Shown piece by piece: positions 1-11,175 of a stretch of DNA of 64,000 nt. Where the stretch lies: NCBI GenBank assembly GCA_011033025.1, contig WFMF01000012.1, positions 409,953 through 473,952 on the forward strand. The letters are read 5' to 3'. This stretch comes from Beroe forskalii (Eukaryota > Ctenophora > Nuda > Beroida > Beroidae). The stretch's first letter is position 1. Each line of letters opens with the position of its first letter. Below the pieces are notes generated by a model. It ran no database searches, was not told the DNA's origin, and worked only from the letters and a program-made list of their open reading frames with translations. A program made the position numbers and the translations under genes.

Positions 1-924
1 CCTTTTTCCCACCCTAAGAACCCTTATACCCGGGTTAGCCATCACACCCAAGTTTTTTCGGACCCTCAGAAACCCCGAAAAAATGGTAAATATTTAAGGG
101 AAAGATGGGGGAACCCTTTAAAAAAGAGTGTTTTTGGTGGGGGTTTTCCCTTCCCATTTTATGTGTTTTTTTATTATGGGGTTTCCCCTTTATTTTTATA
201 GAATTTTTTAATTACCATTTTTCCCCACCCTCTTCCAGGAGCTCTTTTAAAAACCCGGAAAGATTTCAAACCCGATTTTCCACAACCAAAGGAAAACAGA
301 TTCAAGGCAAAAAAAGGGTCACCATAAAAACGGGAGAAAGGGGCAGCTTAACCAGTGTCAAGGCAGAGGGGAAAAAAAAAAAGGGGAAAATTTTTTTAAA
401 AAAGGGGGGAAAAAATTTCCAAAGGGGGGAAACCCCCAAACCCAAAAAAAAAATTTTATTTCCCCCAAAAAAAATTTTTTTTAAAAAAAATTTTAAAAAA
501 TTCCTTTTTAAAAAAAAAATTTTTTTTTCCCCCCTTGGAAATTTTGGGGGGGAAAAAAATTTTTTTTTAATTTTTTATTTTTTTTAAAAACCCCTTTTTA
601 AAAAAAAGGGCCCTTTTTTTAAAAATTTTAAAGGGGGAAAAAAAAAACTCCCCTTTTTATTTTAAAACCCGGGCCCCCCTTTTTTAAAAATTTTTAAAAA
701 TTTTTTTTTTCCCTTTTTTGGGTTTTTAAGAGGTTTTTTAAAAAAAACCCCAAAAAAAACCCGGGAAAAAAAACCCAAAAATTTTAAAAAAAGGGGGGTT
801 TTTTTAAAACCCTTTTTTTGGGGGTTTTTTTTTTTTTTTCCCCCCCCCCCCCTTTTTTTTAAAAAATTTTTTTTGGTTTTTCCAATTTGGGGGGGAAATT
901 AAAAAAAACCCTTGTCCAAGGGAC
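1..924. other. Homopolymer-rich stretch, probably unreliable base calls
   Basis: The first 900 bases are dominated by stepped homopolymer blocks (runs of A, then T, C, G). This is unlike any simple repeat and resembles a read tail with over-called peaks. The 160-codon open frame at 105-587 is Lys/Phe-rich because it translates these runs, so I do not treat it as a gene. The same inflation of homopolymers continues more weakly to about 3.7 kb. This is inferred from the look of the sequence; quality scores were not available. Confidence 0.7.
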
Positions 925-1380
925 GAAATGATCGGTTTATGGGGGCAGAGCTTGGTTTCAAGGCTCTATCTTAATCCGTTTCCGAGATAATCCTATTTTG
1001 GTCATTTTGTGTGCCATGAGGTTTCAGTTATTTGAAGAGGATGGAGAACATCAGACATGGATTGTCTGAATGATGAGGAAAGCATGAGCTTCAAAGCCTA
1101 TCTCTACTTATTCGAGATAACTCAATTTGGCCAGTATTTGCTTGTCCATGAGGCCCAATTTGGGTATTTGGAAGAGGGTTGAGATGTATTTTGAAACTAT
1201 GCTCTACCCTCATAAACCGATCATTTCAAGTTGAGTTACTAGTTCCTTGATGTTCTCCATTCATAAGTTGTCCAAATGCCCAAATTGGGCCTCAGGGATG
1301 CCAATGGCCAAATGGGATTATCCTGAAACGGTTGAGATAGAGCTTTTAAACCAAGCCCACCCTCATAAACCGATCATTTC
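925..1380. repeat. Inverted-repeat element
   Basis: The segment at 925-991 (starting GAAATGATCGGTTTATG) reappears as its reverse complement at 1316-1380, giving arms of about 65 bp with a few mismatches. A further direct copy of the right-arm end (CTCATAAACCGATCATTTC) lies at 1209-1230, so two related units may overlap. No coding capacity is seen. It is probably a short non-autonomous DNA transposon, but no target duplication could be fixed because flanking base quality is poor. Confidence 0.5.
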
Positions 1381-3725
1381 CAGTCGAGTTACGGTTCTGT
1401 TGTTTCCCTTCATGTTGTCCAAATCCCAATGGGCCTGGACAAAAGGGAAAATTTTGGGAATCTCGGGAATGGGTTGAGGAGAACCTTAAAACCATTTTTT
1501 AAACCCCAAAACCAAACCCCGTTAATCATTTATAATTTTTCCTAAATAGAAGCTGAGAATGTTCATTTTTTGGGCACTCCCAAAAGGGGTGGCCAAAAAA
1601 AGGCTTTCCCATCGAAAAAATTTTAGACTTTTTTTCTGGGATATATTTGACCCCCTTTCATGGGTTAAACCTCAAACCCCGATTAAAATTTTTTTCAACC
1701 CCCGTTTGGAGCCCACAATGCAGGGCAGAAGCAAAAAATTTCACTTATGAGATTGGGGGGCCCCTGGGGGGTGCTGGTCATGACCCCCAAGACGCATGGG
1801 TGGGATTGAACTGTCTGGTGGACATTGAAAAGGTTTTGGGGTTCAAGGTTTAAAAAATTGGGAACTATCGTCCGCTTTTTCAAACAGATAATAAAGAAAA
1901 AAAACAACAAACATTTTGCTTTATTTCAATGAAATGTTAAAGTTTTAATTCTACCCGCATTAAAATGGGGTTTAAACCCACAAAAAATAAAATTATACGT
2001 TTTTTTGGTCAGGTTTGTTTTCTTTTCGTGGACAAAGCTTTTTTAAATGCCATTCTTTTTTTTTAATATTATCTCATGTTTGCCTGGGAAACAATCAACC
2101 GATCCCCGGTTCATCTTTTTCCCAGAAACCAACAACTGTTTCATGCCCTTTCATTTTGGAATTTTTGTAAATTTGGGGGTTTCACCATTCCCGCCCCCGA
2201 GGATTAAGATTTTAAAGGGAAAAATGCCCCAACATATTTTTAAAAATTTTGAGATCTCATATTGTTTTCCTTTCTTTGGGGGTTTATTAGCATTAGAAAA
2301 ACATATTTTTTATTTTGCAAAAACCAATCAACGGAAAAGCCCAATTTAAATTTTCCTTAAATAATAAAAACCCCCTTTAATTTTGGGAAAAAATTTTTCC
2401 CGAAAAACGATAAAAAATATCAAACTTTTTTAAATAGTCATTTTAAAAAGACAAAGGATGCCGAACCCCTTCCTTGAAATTTTAATATAGATTGTTTTTC
2501 ACATTTGGGCTGGTTGCCCAAGTTTAATTAAAACCTGATGATCGGGTTTTTGCGTTTTGGGTGAATCCCCGTGTAATATTGTACGGGTAAAAGGAGTAAT
2601 TTATCTCATATGTAAAACACTGTTTTGGCTACATTGAAATTGGTTTTTTTTAACATTTAAAAATTTCCCAATTTTTTGTATGATGGCACGGTGTGGGAGT
2701 GATTTATCATTGATTAAAGGTTAAAAAAAGAAAACCCGGTTTTTTAAATTAAAAAATTCCCTCACACCCGGTTGGGGAAAATTTTGTCCCCTTTTTTGTC
2801 CATCGACAAATAGATAAAACTCCAGATAAAATTATTAAGCCGACTTTTTTTCAAATTTTAAAATTTTAATGTTTGTGTTCTTTTGGGCCTTTTAAATTTT
2901 TTTGTTTTTGGGGTTAAGTTTGTATGCATTAAGATCCATTTCCCAATTTTTCTTTAGTATGGCGATAACAGGTTGACTGATTGTCCTTGGTGACTGCAGA
3001 GGGGGTTGACGTTTAGTTTGGGGGGGGAATCAAGACTTTTTTTTGGGAGCGTTTTTAACTTAGTTACAAGTTTGTTTTAAACCAGGGGCCAAATCACACC
3101 AAAAGGTTTTTTCCTTTAATGTTTCAAACCCATTGAGGGGTTTAAACCCTGAAAGGGCGCAGATTCTCGGGGTTTTGTTATACCTTCCTTTTTTTCGTTT
3201 TCCGAGATCTTTGGGGTTTTTCTTATTTGGGGGTCCCGAAAAAAGGAAAAACCCTTTTCTCCTAATATGACTCTCTGGCGAATTTATGTTTGCATTCATT
3301 GAAAATGATAATTTAGGGGATACAGATTTTTCCCTTTTCCCAACACGCGATAAAAATGACCCGGGACACATTTTTGATTATTTTTTTGGACCAATTTTCC
3401 CCACTTGAACATTCTAGAAATTTTTATCGTGGTTTTTTTTCAGTTAACACAATGTTTTTTTTTTTTCATTACAGAAAGCGAAACTTTGATTAAAGTTAAA
3501 AATTTCAAAATTTAAATTTTCGAATTTTTGGGGGGGGTTTTTAAGTGATTTTTTCCAGAGCGGCTTTGATAAATGTTCTGCTGCTTATATTTATAGAAAT
3601 TTAAAGGTAAGTCATTGAGATAGATTACGGGATAAATACTCCCCCCAAAACCCCACCAATGTTTGATCCCTTTTCTTTACCAAGTCCCCAAAAGAAAGAT
3701 GAAACCTTTTTCTGACATATACGTG
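1381..3725. other. AT-rich stretch without recognisable gene
   Basis: Only short open frames occur here, none resembling a known family. Homopolymer blocks remain over-represented, so reading frames in this stretch are not trustworthy. I see nothing else to annotate. Confidence 0.5.
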
Positions 3726-5650
3726 AGACCTTACTAAAAAAAAGTTGTCAACATCCAGGCTGAGCTCCTCTCTGTGCAATGTTTGATAATCTGCTTTGTT
3801 AATTGCAATTAGTTAAATCCATACTGGTGCGCCGTATAATGCAATAGGGGCTTAATAAGTGAATCAAAAAGTGTGTTCAATGCTTTAAAAGATAGTTTGA
3901 ACGAATGACTGTTCGTTTAAGTCCAAAGAATGCTCTCATTGCCTTTATTCTAAGTGTTAAGGTTCCTTAGTTCGCCACTTTTATGCAACATTAGTCCCAG
4001 GTAGCAATAGCTATCAACAATTTTGAGTACATTGCCGAGTAAATAATTTTAGACTATCTAAGTCGTCATAGTTGTTGCCAAAGATTGGCCAATTTGCGTT
4101 TTAATCTCATTGACTTCAATGCCCCATTCCTTGCAGTAATTACCAAGTGTGTTTATTTGATTCTGACATGGTCTTACATAAAGAGAGCATAATTAGGTCA
4201 TCAGCCCAAAGCAGATGGTTTATAGGAGTGTTTGAAAGTGCTGGACAAATTTCATGTTCAAGGAGAGGGGATGATCACCACAAAAATTTTGAAAAGGTCT
4301 GGAGAAAGGGGGTGACCTTGTTCAGTGCCTTTGCGTATATTTATTCGTTTGCTTAGATGACCAGATAGTTTTATAAAAGCGTATGAGTTGGTATACATAT
4401 TTTCAGTACACTGTAGAACTTTGAAAAGTGCTTGACAGAATCAAATGCCTTTTAAAGTCGACAAATACTGCAAAGACCTAGTTTGTATCTTTAGTGAATG
4501 GTTTGCATGGTAATTATATGATTTGGGGGTCAATCCTAGGCACATTTTCTTAAATAGTTTCGCGCTCTAAAAGAATGGTGGAGAAGACTTTGCCTATGAC
4601 ACTACTAACCGCTATCGCTCTGTAGTTATCAGGGTTGAGACATCGCCTTTTTTTGTGTAAAGGGGTAATGATGCTTTCATTCCAAGGATATACACAGTGG
4701 TTAAAACATAAATTCAATAAGGTTAAAAATATGACATGTGATTCGTTAAGACATTTGCAGAATTTCATTACTAATCATGTCTGTGGATGATGCTTTACCT
4801 GACTTGAGTGATTTAATTGTACTCCTTACCCTCACCAATAGTGATGTTCTCGTTGAGACTTGCAGGGTAAATTTCTTGATTTTCATGGTTGATGCTGTCA
4901 GCAGTATTAATCAGTTCGGTCTTTCGATCGCTGTCCATTGTTTATGTTTGTCACTGTACAGGTCTTTGAAAAAGTTCTCGAAGTTGTTCATGTCAGAGCT
5001 GTCGTAATTAAATTTGTTAGTTTTTTTGCTGTTTCAATTTTTTTTGAATGATTGCCAGTTTAGTATTTTCCTTCTTCTATGTTACCGTTGAGATTTTCAA
5101 AGTATTTTGTTTCATTCTTTTTCAGGAGCCGTCGATAATCACCTTTGACTCTGTAGTAATTCTCACGAATAAAATTACTTGTTGGGAATTTGTTTATTAG
5201 GTTACTGGATTTACGTAATTCTCGTTTTGCAAGTCTTGTTTGCCAATTAAACCACGGATTGTTTGATTGTTTTTTGTTTGTCTTAATCTTCGTTTGTTTG
5301 AAGACAGAGCTGGCTAGTGTTCTGATGTGATCAGTAAACTTGTTATTGATGTCTTTGATGGTTTTGGAGACTTCGGTGTTATCTTCGTTGACAGAATCTA
5401 ATGAATTGTGTAAGGTTTGTAGTGTTTGGTTGGCTGACTCACTGTCTAAAGCTTCAATAAATAAGTCTTTATTGGTATCATTAAAAATGAATCTTGGCGA
5501 TGCTTTTTGATATTCCTGGTCGAGTGGAACAGGTGGTTTGACGGTGATTGGTGGGCAACGCAGCTCAATCTGCAGGGGACAGTGGTCTGAGTGTATTGTT
5601 AGATTGTGTACTTTTAAGAAGTACGATTGGGTGTCTGGTTCGCTCTATGT
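3726..5650 (-). pseudogene. Decayed LINE (endonuclease end plus reverse transcriptase)
   Basis: Read on the minus strand, this is a non-LTR retrotransposon ORF2 fragment. Near 5600 the translation shows the end of an APE-type endonuclease (HSDHCPLQIEL). An open linker runs from there to about 5080, with a typical NPWFNWQTRLAKRELRK segment. The RT start follows at 4550-4768 (SIITPLHKK, NPDNYRAIAVSSVIGKV). Towards 4200-3730 come the post-catalytic part (LGNYCKEWGIEVNE), a YCYLG block and ALNTLFDSLIKPLL of the RT thumb. Several stops and frameshifts separate these blocks and the catalytic YADD motif is not readable, so it is dead. The clade is not settled; the same general type of thumb occurs in the LINE fragment at 48.7-50 kb. 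Confidence 0.8.
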
Positions 5651-5741
5651 ATGCCAGGCCAATAGGTAACGTGACCAGCAGGGGTCAACACCCATCTCAT
5701 TATAGAACTTTCTCAAATAAACCTCCATTCATTGCCTAATT

Positions 5742-6312
5742 GAAAACGGTAACAAGCCAAACACACGCACGAGCAAACACACAGAAACGAACAGGGGACA
5801 AGATTTGTCTGCTCTCTCGCATCCACCACACACAGCACACGCGCGCATTGGTTATTGTCACGAAACAGCTGCGGTACCTCTTTCGTAGACAGTAATGTAC
5901 TTTTTTACACCCTCTCGGGGTTTTTCTTTATAGAAATCCACATTTTTGAAGATAGAGACTTGGGACCTTCGGGAATCGATAGAGGATAAAATTCTGCAGT
6001 GTAGGTTGATCATAGATTTTTGATATCATGTTCCTGAGCTTTACAGTGAATCGCTGAACGTGGCGCTACTTGAAAACCTCGTTTTCTGCTGCGAGGTGTT
6101 ATTGATCATAACTTCTGACATGAAAGCCCTATTCCAATGATCTTTACACCACTGAACTCCCTGTGCTGTGCTCTATTGAATGGCCATCTTCCAGATCACT
6201 CTATCTGAAGTTTAGTCCATGAAATGGGGCAATATCGTTGCAAAACTGCTGCGTTTCCCAAAACTGCGCACAAAGTACTAGCAGCTGCGGTACCTCGCGT
6301 TCCGGGGGTGTA
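5742..6312 (+). repeat. Interspersed repeat R1, copy 1
   Basis: This stretch of about 570 bp shares its full length with 27200-27756 (+) and 22225-22780 (-). Landmarks are GGTAACxxGCCAAACACACG at one end, an AGACTTGGGACCTTCG block in the middle and GCGGTACCTCGCGTTCCGGG at the other end. The AGCxGCGGTACCTC word occurs near both ends of each copy. No protein is conserved between the copies. It is probably a non-autonomous mobile element of unknown class. Confidence 0.75.
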
Positions 6313-6412
6313 TACAGCAACTCAACGAGCAAACAAAAAAGATGGGAACTCCTATGAACAGTCAAAAGTCATTATCAATGATTATTTAGAAGTATCTATT
6401 TACACAAAAAAG

Positions 6413-7251
6413 GTAGGAGCGATGGGGCAAATGGGATAGTATACCAAATGGGACCCTTGCCATTTCTGGGAAGTTACATGGGTTGGGATTACAATTTTTG
6501 TTGCCGCTGAATGGGTCAACGAGATAGTTCAATTAAACCATGAAGTCATTTCGGTAATTCAATCAGGCTCTTCCTCACACACATACTTCCTTACACCAGA
6601 TAATGCGTTACGATGTTGCTTGTTTTACTCCTATCATGACATGATTTGTATTGGAACATTCCCTTCATATTGGATTGCATTTAGTTCGTCATCATGTATT
6701 CTCCAGCGATTGATGTGTTTTCGGTCGATTAATGATGGTCTAATATGTTAATTAGCCATAATTGAATTGCCATATAATTTGTAAAATGGGATACTCATGA
6801 ATTTGCAATATGGGATATCCCATTTGGCCATTTCACCATATCCCATTTGACCAACTATGTTTTTTATTCAATTGGGATATGGTTTGAACTTCATCATTTT
6901 ACCATAAAAATGTATTCTGATTTCATTTGCACCTTCCAGGCATCCAAAAATTTAGTTTAAATACAAGATGTTAAATGGGATACTGGAAGTTGGTGAAATG
7001 GGATATCCCATTTGGGCAATTTATGTGGGTCCCATTTGACATACTTTCACAGAAAAAATCAAATGGGGGTCGGCCAAACGGGATGAGGCCACACCCACAA
7101 AATGGGCGGAGAATGGTGAAATTTGGTGTTAGTACACCAATCTGCATGCTTTATTGAGTATCTATGCAAAAAATTTCATGGAAATCGGCTAAAATGAAAG
7201 CTCTAAAGACTTAAGAATTTTAGGGTCCCATTTGCCCCATCGTTCCCCTAC
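6413..7251. mobile_element. TIR element built on CCCATTTG/CAAATGGG words
   Basis: The left end (GTAGGAGCGATGGGGCAAAT) is matched at the right end, reverse-complemented, by GTAGGGGAACGATGGGGCAA, with one small indel. The interior is full of ATGGGATATCCCATTT-type palindromes. There is no transposase. Length (about 840 bp) and imperfect terminal repeats fit a non-autonomous DNA transposon. I could not identify an unambiguous target duplication. Confidence 0.65.
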
Positions 7252-10200
7252 TCCTGTTCACATAGCATTATTCATCAAATGGGGAAGTCCCTGGTAGTAG
7301 TAATTTCTTACTTTCTCTGTCAACGCACTGAGTCTGACGTGAGAAATAGGATTGGGGTATGACTTCATTATCAGGGTTAAGAGTGTTCAGTTCATGGCAT
7401 CAAACCTGCTATTGCCCAAAGGATACCATGGCATTTGGCATTGTTGAGTGGTATTAACTGGTACTCTTTCTCAACAAAGCAGTGCGTGTTACAGAATGTA
7501 ATAACTACAAAATGTGTTATATACGATTACTTTTGTGTCTTTAGTCAACTGCAAACACACCCCCACCTCCCCCGAAGCTATCTACAAATTAGTGAATTAT
7601 TCCACGGCATACAGTTCATTTTCTACCTGGTAGCAATGATAGTGCAACGTGTGGCGAGAGTTTGTGTATTCTCTGTGAGCAATATAGACGGGGAATAGAC
7701 GGCAATGAACTAATGAATTCTGGCATCAAAAAGGATGGTATTTGTTGAGACAAGAGAGCTGTTGGCATTGTATGCTGGGAATTAATTCCAGCGGTGACAG
7801 ATAGTGAGTAACTAAAGCTGTGAGTAACTATAGGTGTGATTCGCACGACATATGAAGTAATCGAGCGTTTGACTGAGGACTGTGAAGAGACCGACCTGAT
7901 TATACTGATTCTTTATTATTTTAGAGATTACTTCGGTTTATTATTGCAATGGAACAGGAAATGCTCAAAACGCTAAAATCTAAACACGAGGGAAGGTGTA
8001 AAATGGAGGTGCCTTCAGTAGACTTCCTTGAACTTGATGCCGGGAGGATGGCATTCGGAATGAAACAGAGTTAAACGTATAGAACAGTTGCGATAATTTG
8101 CCGTAATATTGCAAAAGTTCATAATATTCGCCTTATCTCAGTTGTTTTGTCTTAGCTCACGTGTCGGATTTTGAACACGGATATATTATTCAAATACCAA
8201 TGAGTTAATAATACATTCATGAAATGAGTGTGTGTGGTATGATAAACCTTCAGTAACATGTTACATGTGGTGTTAAACATCGCTCAGAATTCAGAATGCG
8301 CTACATCAAGTGGTTGAATTTCATTTCGAGTAAAGTGGTGTCACCAATGGTGAGGATACATTCGATCATGTTTCTGGGGTGATTAAAACCGGTTCCATTG
8401 GCACCGGATCTCATTTGCCTTGTTATCAAACCCAACCAGACCACTTTGGCAAATTACATCCACTGTACTGTAGACTCGTGGTGTGATGTTTACTCGTGGT
8501 CCCATCAACTACAGTCTGTATAGTGGATTGGATCACGAGCAAATACTGCTCCATGAGTGAACTCGTGGCTCAGCAAACAAGTCAAAACTCGAGGTTTTAC
8601 CAAACAAATTGACGACTCAAGTGGAAGTCAGTATGATGACAGGATGCCATTGATCAAAGGTTCAGGCTTAATGCTACGTTTTAAACAGATGACTCTCTAA
8701 ACGCAGCTCTCCAATCTTATACTGATAAAAACTTCGACAAGAGTTATTGAGTTATGAGGTCTCTTTCTACATTAATGGAGAAAAGTGAACTTCTGAGAAT
8801 AATGTGTGCAGTGCTCATGTTTAAAGATAAATATTCAAATAAATTAAACACCATTGACCATATTACTTTGTCACTGCTAGCTGTGATGATTGGTGGAAGG
8901 GTACCGAATGAAACTAGCTAAAAAGGGGACTATAACAAGACAGGAATAGTAATAGTTCATGTTGGAACTAGGTATGTCTGTACACTGTACACCTCCACCC
9001 AGACAGACATTTGTACAGACTTTAACACACACAGAAGACCATGTCTACTACCACTCACTTCGTATATTACTAGGAGTGATATGCCACCCGTTCACCCCAA
9101 CACACTCTAGCACCCACACTTTCCAGTGTCCTAACACAATACCCACACTTTCTTATACTCTTGTCTTGTAATTCATGCTATTCATTGCCCCCTACTACTA
9201 TGAGTCCTAGCTCCCGGTCTGTATGCCGACACTGCCCAATTACTGGTGATATGAGGGTACCCCTCCACTCAATAGAGGAAATGTCAGAATATATCAGACC
9301 TTGTTGGTAGGTTGAGCACTTTGAATATAAAGCCAATTTGTTCCCCTGGGAATACACTGAAATATGTGTGGTACCTAATGCATAATATTGCAGGGAGCAC
9401 AATGGCGTGCTGGTATGTTGGTAAGGTGATCGTTAATCAAACATGTCTAATTTAAACACAATATAGTGTTCTTCTCTCGAAAACATCTGGTAGGTTTGGA
9501 CTCTTGCCAGTGTTTTGAAAAAGATGAATCCCGAACTGAAAAAACGGGAAGACTTGTTCCCAATAAGTGAGTAAGGGGAGTAAGTACCCAATACCCACAT
9601 TTGATGGGATAGCACTACATCAAAAAGACCAAATAGTGCACTTTTTTGACCACAGTTCTTTGATCAAATAAAGGCCAGTTCGTTTTATCCATCAACTGCT
9701 CTTCGATTTATATGGAATCCAAAAGTTAGAACGTCCAAAACAAAACAGAAAACAGAACAGGATCACAATTCAACATGAAAATATGAAGGAAAGTCGTGGA
9801 TCATTATATTCGTGATTTGTAACCGACGCCCTGTATCACAACAACAATGTGTCCCCACATTACGTTCAATTAGTTGAGACGTCCCCAGAGATGAGTTCCA
9901 GGATCCCAGTTTCCATGTCGCTTCTTATTGTTCACATTACCCACTGTTGTACTGTGTGTAAATAACTGTTAGCAGTTAAAGGGTATCTAACAATAGTACG
10001 GAGCATGCTGCATAGTGCATACTGTACAGCTAATTATTTATTCTATTATTATGTGCGGAAAGTTATTGCAGACTACCGTTAAGTAAATGACGTTATTATC
10101 GTAGTACAGAGTTACACAGGTGTCGCGACTCCGAGAAAAGCGAATCGTTCCGAAATTTCTGAGTCGCGCGGCGCCATGTTTTTATGTGGATATCACACAC

Positions 10201-10345
10201 TCTTACAATTGGCAGTGGTGTGACGTGTGTGGAATTTTCTGAATGCGTTCCCAGAACTTGCGACATCTTCGCCATTCTGAATCAGATTGAATTTCCCCAA
10301 ACCCGCAATAACATGATTACATGAAGTGACACCCCCCTCCCTCAG
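7252..10345. other. Non-coding stretch upstream of a recognised exon
   Basis: No open frame here resembles a known protein. A 43-codon frame beginning with ATG near 7950 (MEQEMLKTLKSKHEG) is followed by a possible GGGAAG|GTGTAA donor and could be an upstream exon of the gene at 10346-14832, but nothing else supports it. Otherwise I see nothing. Confidence 0.4.
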
Positions 10346-10493
10346 ATTCCAGGGAACACGCTGACGAAGCAGTCAGTGCTGAGCTGCTCAGATGAAGCTA
10401 ACCAGCTGGTCATCACCAACACAGAGGGAGAGAAGGAGACCGTCACCACCATCAACTTCACCAAGGACGACCTCAAACACTTCATATCCGAAG
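10346..10493 (+). CDS. Internal exon of a split gene (possibly CATIP-like)
   Basis: This 148-bp exon follows a pyrimidine-rich acceptor (CCCCCCTCCCTCAG) and ends at GAAG|GTTCGT. It opens in phase 0 and ends in phase 1. It encodes IPGNTLTKQSVL, then an acidic and polar stretch (TNTEGEKETVTTINFTKDD), ending LKHFISEG. Base composition is clearly more GC-rich and codon-like than its surroundings. The phase matches the exon at 14729-14832, giving the join HFISE-GANVVLQRL. From memory this resembles the core of ciliogenesis-associated TTC17-interacting protein (CATIP), but that is recollection, not a search result, so no symbol is given. A second AG at 10351-10352 could be an alternative acceptor, but would change the frame. 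Earlier and later exons were not found with confidence. Confidence 0.6.
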
Positions 10494-11175
10494 GTTCGTT
10501 CAAATGGACAGCGCTTGTTATCAACGGCGTATTTGCTTACCCACAGGTACAATTCAATATTGGCCAATGAGAGCACTAGTTGACCCTACATTTGTGCGGT
10601 GATTGGTCAATGTCATGGCGATCTCGGATCCTGCAGGTAAGGTTTCAGGATCTAAAGCCTTGTGAAGCTACTAGCGTTTCTGCAGTCCCCATGGCACAAA
10701 CCTGATCACATGTTAAACCCGAATTACAAAATCACATGACGCCTCTAAACTTTTAGAATGCAAAATGTATGAGTTATTACAAGTTACAAGTTACACATCT
10801 CTAAAATATGAATCGAGGTGTTCATTTTGCTCCAGTTAAAAATGATTTCAGTTAAAAATTATAGCACGATCTAACAGACACTCACATTAAGTTACTATAG
10901 TGTATTTCTCTGCCACAGTATCACTGCTTGTAATCTTATATGGAGTTACCAATTATCGATAATGAACTGATGAAAAGCTCTCAATGTCGAGTTAAATTGT
11001 CCCTGGCCATAAATGACTAAATGGCAAACCTGGGGGCCATTCCGAAATAGAACTAAAGTAACAAAACCGACTTAGTAACAACTTGATTGCAAATTTAGAA
11101 TTTTCATTAAAGTTCGTTTTTGACTTAAGTCTGTTTCGGAAAAGACCCGCAGGTCCCAGAGTTCATTGTAGACGT

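Noticed and set aside
105-587. 160-codon open frame at the window start
   Set aside because: It translates homopolymer blocks (Lys and Phe runs), shows no domain, and lies in sequence that is probably miscalled.
10342-10583. Four overlapping open frames at the 10.4 kb exon
   Set aside because: Only the plus-strand frame beginning at 10346 fits splice borders and the phase of the next exon; the others are shadows.
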